Origin: Actinomycetes bacterium
GTDB lineage: Bacteria > Actinomycetota > Actinomycetes > Propionibacteriales > Propionibacteriaceae
Direction of reading: 5' to 3'
Assembly: GCA_029778515.1 (NCBI GenBank)
Contig: JAKOQD010000156.1
Location: forward strand, 1 to 7,301
DNA length: 7,301 nucleotides
The translations under genes were made by a program, and so were the position numbers. Position 1 is the stretch's first letter. Each line of letters opens with the position of its first letter. The notes beneath the pieces are model-generated. The model made no database searches. It worked only from the letters and a program-made list of their open reading frames with translations, and had not been told where the DNA came from. Below, piece by piece: positions 5,242 through 7,301 of this stretch.

Positions 5242-7201
5242 GGCAGTTCCCATCGGTCAACTCGCCGAACAGATCCTCGAGGCCGCGATCGCGGGGATAG
5301 GCGGTGCGGCGCGTCCCGGTCAGGGGAGGATGGCGACCGAGGTGGCCCGGACCCTTGACACCGGCGAACACCTGTTGGTGCAGGCCGGCACGGGCACCGG
5401 CAAGTCGCTCGGCTACCTCGCACCGGCACTCGCAGCGCTCGTGCAACAGCGCGAGGCGCGGGTGGTCGTGGCGACTGCCACCCTGGCACTGCAGGCCCAG
5501 CTGGCCGTCAAGGACATACCGGCGGCGGTCGCCGCGTGCGCCGAGGTCACCGGCCAGCAGGTCAGCCACGCCGTGCTGAAGGGCCGCAGCAACTACGCCT
5601 GCCTGCTGCGCGTCCGCGACGGCCAGGGAGCAGAGCAGGACGCGCTGCTGCCTGAGCCCGGTGAGGCCACTGGTGTCGGCGCCGAGGTGGTTGAACTGCG
5701 CCGCTGGGCCGAGACCGAGGCCGAGCACGGCAGCCTGGCCGACCGCGACGACGCCCCGGCCCACACGCCGTTGGCCTGGGCGCAGGTATCAGTGCCGGTG
5801 CGTGAGTGCGTTGGCGCACAGCGCTGCCCTTACGGCACGGAGTGCTTCGTGGAGAAGTCCAGGGAGCGTGCCCGGGCGAGCCAGTTGGTGGTGACGAACC
5901 ACGCACTGCTCGCGGTCGACGCGCTCCACGGCGGTACCGCGCTGCCCGAGTACGACGGCGTAATCATCGATGAGGCCCACGAACTGGTGTCCCGCGTGAC
6001 CGGTGCGGCCTCGGTGGAGCTGAGCCCGCAGCAGGTTGAACGCGTGGCCAAACGCTGTCTGGCCTGGGTGGGCGACGAAGTCGGCCTGGAGTTCCTTGAT
6101 GCGGCGGACGCGCTGCAGCTTGGTCTCGACGCGGACGCGGTCGGCCGGGTGCTGGACCCGTCCGCGCCCGTGCTGGAGGCGCTCCGGGTGGTGCGGATCG
6201 CGGCCAGGCACGCAGTCTCCGCCCTCAGCGGGGGCAGCGACGAGGAGCCAGAGCGGCGTCAGGCACAGGGTGCGACGCAGGAGGTCTTCGACATCGCGGA
6301 ACGCATGGCCAAGCTGGAGGAGCACGACGTCGTCTGGATTTCCGAGTCGGACCGCTTCGGCCGACAGGTGAACTGCGCTCCGCTTTCGGTGGCCGGTCTG
6401 CTGCGCAGCCAGGTGTTCGACAACCACCCGAGCGTCCTGACCTCAGCCACACTGAAGGTCGGCGGCGACTTCAAAGCGGTGGCGGCGTCGCTCGGGCTTG
6501 GCGGCGAGGGTGGTTCGTGGCGCGGTGAGGACGTCGGCTCGCCCTTCGACTACCGGAGCCAGGGGATTCTCTACGTCGCGGCTGACCTCGCGCCGCCCGG
6601 CCGCGACGGCATCAGCGCGGAGACGCTCGCCGAGATCGCCGAGCTGCTCTGGGCTGCCGAGGGCCGGACGCTCGGCCTGTTCGCGTCCCAGCGGGCTGCA
6701 GAGGCTGCGGCCCGCTACTGCCGCGAACACGTGCCCGACCGGCTGGTGCTCTGCCAGGGGGACGCGCACCTGGCCCGGCTCACCGCGGAGTTCATCAGCG
6801 ACCCGGAAGCCTCCCTTTTCGGCACCCTCTCGCTGTGGCAGGGGATCGACGTGCCGGGCGACACCTGTCGGCTGGTGATCATCGACAAGATCCCGTTCCC
6901 GCGCCCGGACGACCCGCTGATGCAGGCGCGTCAGCAGGCAGTGGCGGACGCCGGCGGCAACGGCTTCATGGCGGTGGCCGCTACCCATGCCGGTCTGCTG
7001 CTCGCGCAAGGTTCCGGGCGGCTGATCCGCACGCTCACCGATCGTGGTGTGGTGGCGATCCTCGACTCCCGCCTGGTCAAAGCGCGCTACGGCAGCTTCC
7101 TGCGCGCGTCGATGCCGGACTTCTGGATGACCACCGATCGCGAGATCGCGATTGGATCGCTTCGCCGCCTGGCCGAGGCCGTCGAAAGCCCGAATCAGTA
7201 G
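5234..7201 (+). CDS. dinG: DinG-type ATP-dependent iron-sulfur DNA helicase
   Basis: Superfamily 2, XPD-like 5'-3' DNA helicase of 655 residues, expected to unwind D-loops, R-loops or forked DNA during repair. Visible motifs are Walker A AGTGTGKS (51-58), motif Ia ATATLALQAQL (80-90), the DEAH box (246-249), TSATL (403-407), the motif V region SLWQGIDVPG (533-542) and motif VI QGSGRLIRT (592-600). Four cysteines sit where DinG/XPD proteins hold a 4Fe-4S cluster: C123 (KGRSNYAC), C192, C198 (RCPYG) and C204. There is no DnaQ-like exonuclease domain at the N-terminus, unlike the longer Firmicute DinG. The start ATG at 5234 lies inside the end of hflX in a different frame, without a Shine-Dalgarno sequence, which points to translational coupling. 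It lies 50 codons before Walker A, as in the family. E. coli dinG is SOS-induced, but no convincing LexA box precedes this one, so expression probably follows the operon. The name covers DinG/YoaA-type paralogues, so exact orthology is inferred. Confidence 0.93.
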   Translation: MAEAVPIGQLAEQILEAAIAGIGGAARPGQGRMATEVARTLDTGEHLLVQAGTGTGKSLGYLAPALAALVQQREARVVVATATLALQAQLAVKDIPAAVAACAEVTGQQVSHAVLKGRSNYACLLRVRDGQGAEQDALLPEPGEATGVGAEVVELRRWAETEAEHGSLADRDDAPAHTPLAWAQVSVPVRECVGAQRCPYGTECFVEKSRERARASQLVVTNHALLAVDALHGGTALPEYDGVIIDEAHELVSRVTGAASVELSPQQVERVAKRCLAWVGDEVGLEFLDAADALQLGLDADAVGRVLDPSAPVLEALRVVRIAARHAVSALSGGSDEEPERRQAQGATQEVFDIAERMAKLEEHDVVWISESDRFGRQVNCAPLSVAGLLRSQVFDNHPSVLTSATLKVGGDFKAVAASLGLGGEGGSWRGEDVGSPFDYRSQGILYVAADLAPPGRDGISAETLAEIAELLWAAEGRTLGLFASQRAAEAAARYCREHVPDRLVLCQGDAHLARLTAEFISDPEASLFGTLSLWQGIDVPGDTCRLVIIDKIPFPRPDDPLMQARQQAVADAGGNGFMAVAATHAGLLLAQGSGRLIRTLTDRGVVAILDSRLVKARYGSFLRASMPDFWMTTDREIAIGSLRRLAEAVESPNQ

Positions 7202-7206
7202 CCGCC

Positions 7207-7235
7207 GGACCCAGCTGGCACCACCAGCCCCGTCC
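7207..7235 (+). terminator. Possible weak terminator hairpin just after dinG
   Basis: Six bases past the dinG stop, GGAC (7207-7210) can pair with GTCC (7232-7235), and GCTGG (7214-7218) with CCAGC (7224-7228) around the loop CACCA, separated by a 3x3 internal loop. No T run follows; the next bases are CGAAACAACCC. The position suits a terminator, but the structure is weak and could be chance in GC-rich DNA. Confidence 0.35.
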
Positions 7236-7248
7236 CGAAACAACCCAC

Positions 7249-7297
7249 ACAAAGTGGACAGTTTGGTGCCGTCTGCGCGAGAAACGGTCCACTTTGT
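7249..7297. repeat. Long imperfect inverted repeat downstream of dinG
   Basis: ACAAAGTGGAC (7249-7259) is the exact reverse complement of GTCCACTTTGT (7287-7297). After one mismatch (A7260/G7286) the pairing continues with GTTT (7261-7264) and AAAC (7282-7285). Each arm is therefore 16 bases with 15 pairs, around a 17-base interior (7265-7281). Read as RNA it is a stable hairpin. On the minus strand the bases after the stem are moderately T-rich (GTGGGTTGTTTCGG), so it could end a convergent gene lying beyond the window, or act in both directions. It could also be one copy of a dispersed small repeat. The AT-richer arms stand out from the surrounding sequence. Confidence 0.7.
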
Positions 7298-7301
7298 TGG
7301 C

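Noticed and set aside
5365..5378. CGAACACCTGTTGG as an actinobacterial LexA (SOS) box for dinG
   Set aside because: It has two mismatches to CGAACRNRYGTTCG and lies about 130 bases inside the dinG coding region, not at a promoter.
6443..7252. Minus-strand 269-codon frame opposite the end of dinG, starting in the intergenic tail
   Set aside because: There is no recognisable family and no strong ribosome binding site, and it overlaps the conserved helicase C-terminal domain entirely on the other strand.

Overview
The window looks like a chromosomal housekeeping stretch from a GC-rich actinomycete (Actinomycetota). The evidence is the strong G/C preference at third codon positions, the style of the proteins (an actinobacterial MiaB tail, the Gly/Arg-rich HflX linker, a small MT0933/Rv0909-type antitoxin-like protein) and the gene order rny-miaB-(small gene)-miaA-dapF-hflX-dinG, which is typical of the region downstream of recA-recX in that phylum. 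RNase Y occurs in only some actinomycete lineages, so this is probably not a mycobacterium or a streptomycete, but the sequence alone does not let me name a genus.

Layout. Bases 1-138 are the 3' end of rny (RNase Y). After a 128-base gap with a possible leaderless promoter comes miaB (267-1721), closed by a strong hairpin terminator just after its stop codon. A 54-residue antitoxin-like gene (1813-1977) lies on the minus strand, convergent with miaB and divergent from miaA, with an excellent Shine-Dalgarno sequence and a plausible promoter of its own (2027-2055). Then miaA (2081-3031), dapF (3031-3840), hflX (3853-5241) and dinG (5234-7201) run on the plus strand. They are so tightly packed (1-base overlap, 12-base gap, 8-base overlap) that they are almost certainly one operon. 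The last 100 bases hold two inverted repeats and no gene.

How the genes work together. MiaA and MiaB catalyse successive steps at tRNA adenosine 37: MiaA prenylates it to i6A and MiaB methylthiolates it to ms2i6A. RNase Y starts mRNA decay and HflX is a ribosome-associated GTPase (ribosome splitting and rescue in studied bacteria), so much of the region concerns RNA and translation. DapF supplies meso-diaminopimelate for lysine and peptidoglycan, and DinG is an iron-sulfur DNA helicase. These two are co-transcribed without an obvious biochemical link.

I found no convincing new biological system. The points most worth checking are the lone antitoxin-like gene lodged between the two tRNA-modification genes, the long imperfect inverted repeat at 7249-7297, and the start codon and promoter arrangement around 1977-2090. 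No stretch longer than about 130 bases is without a gene.
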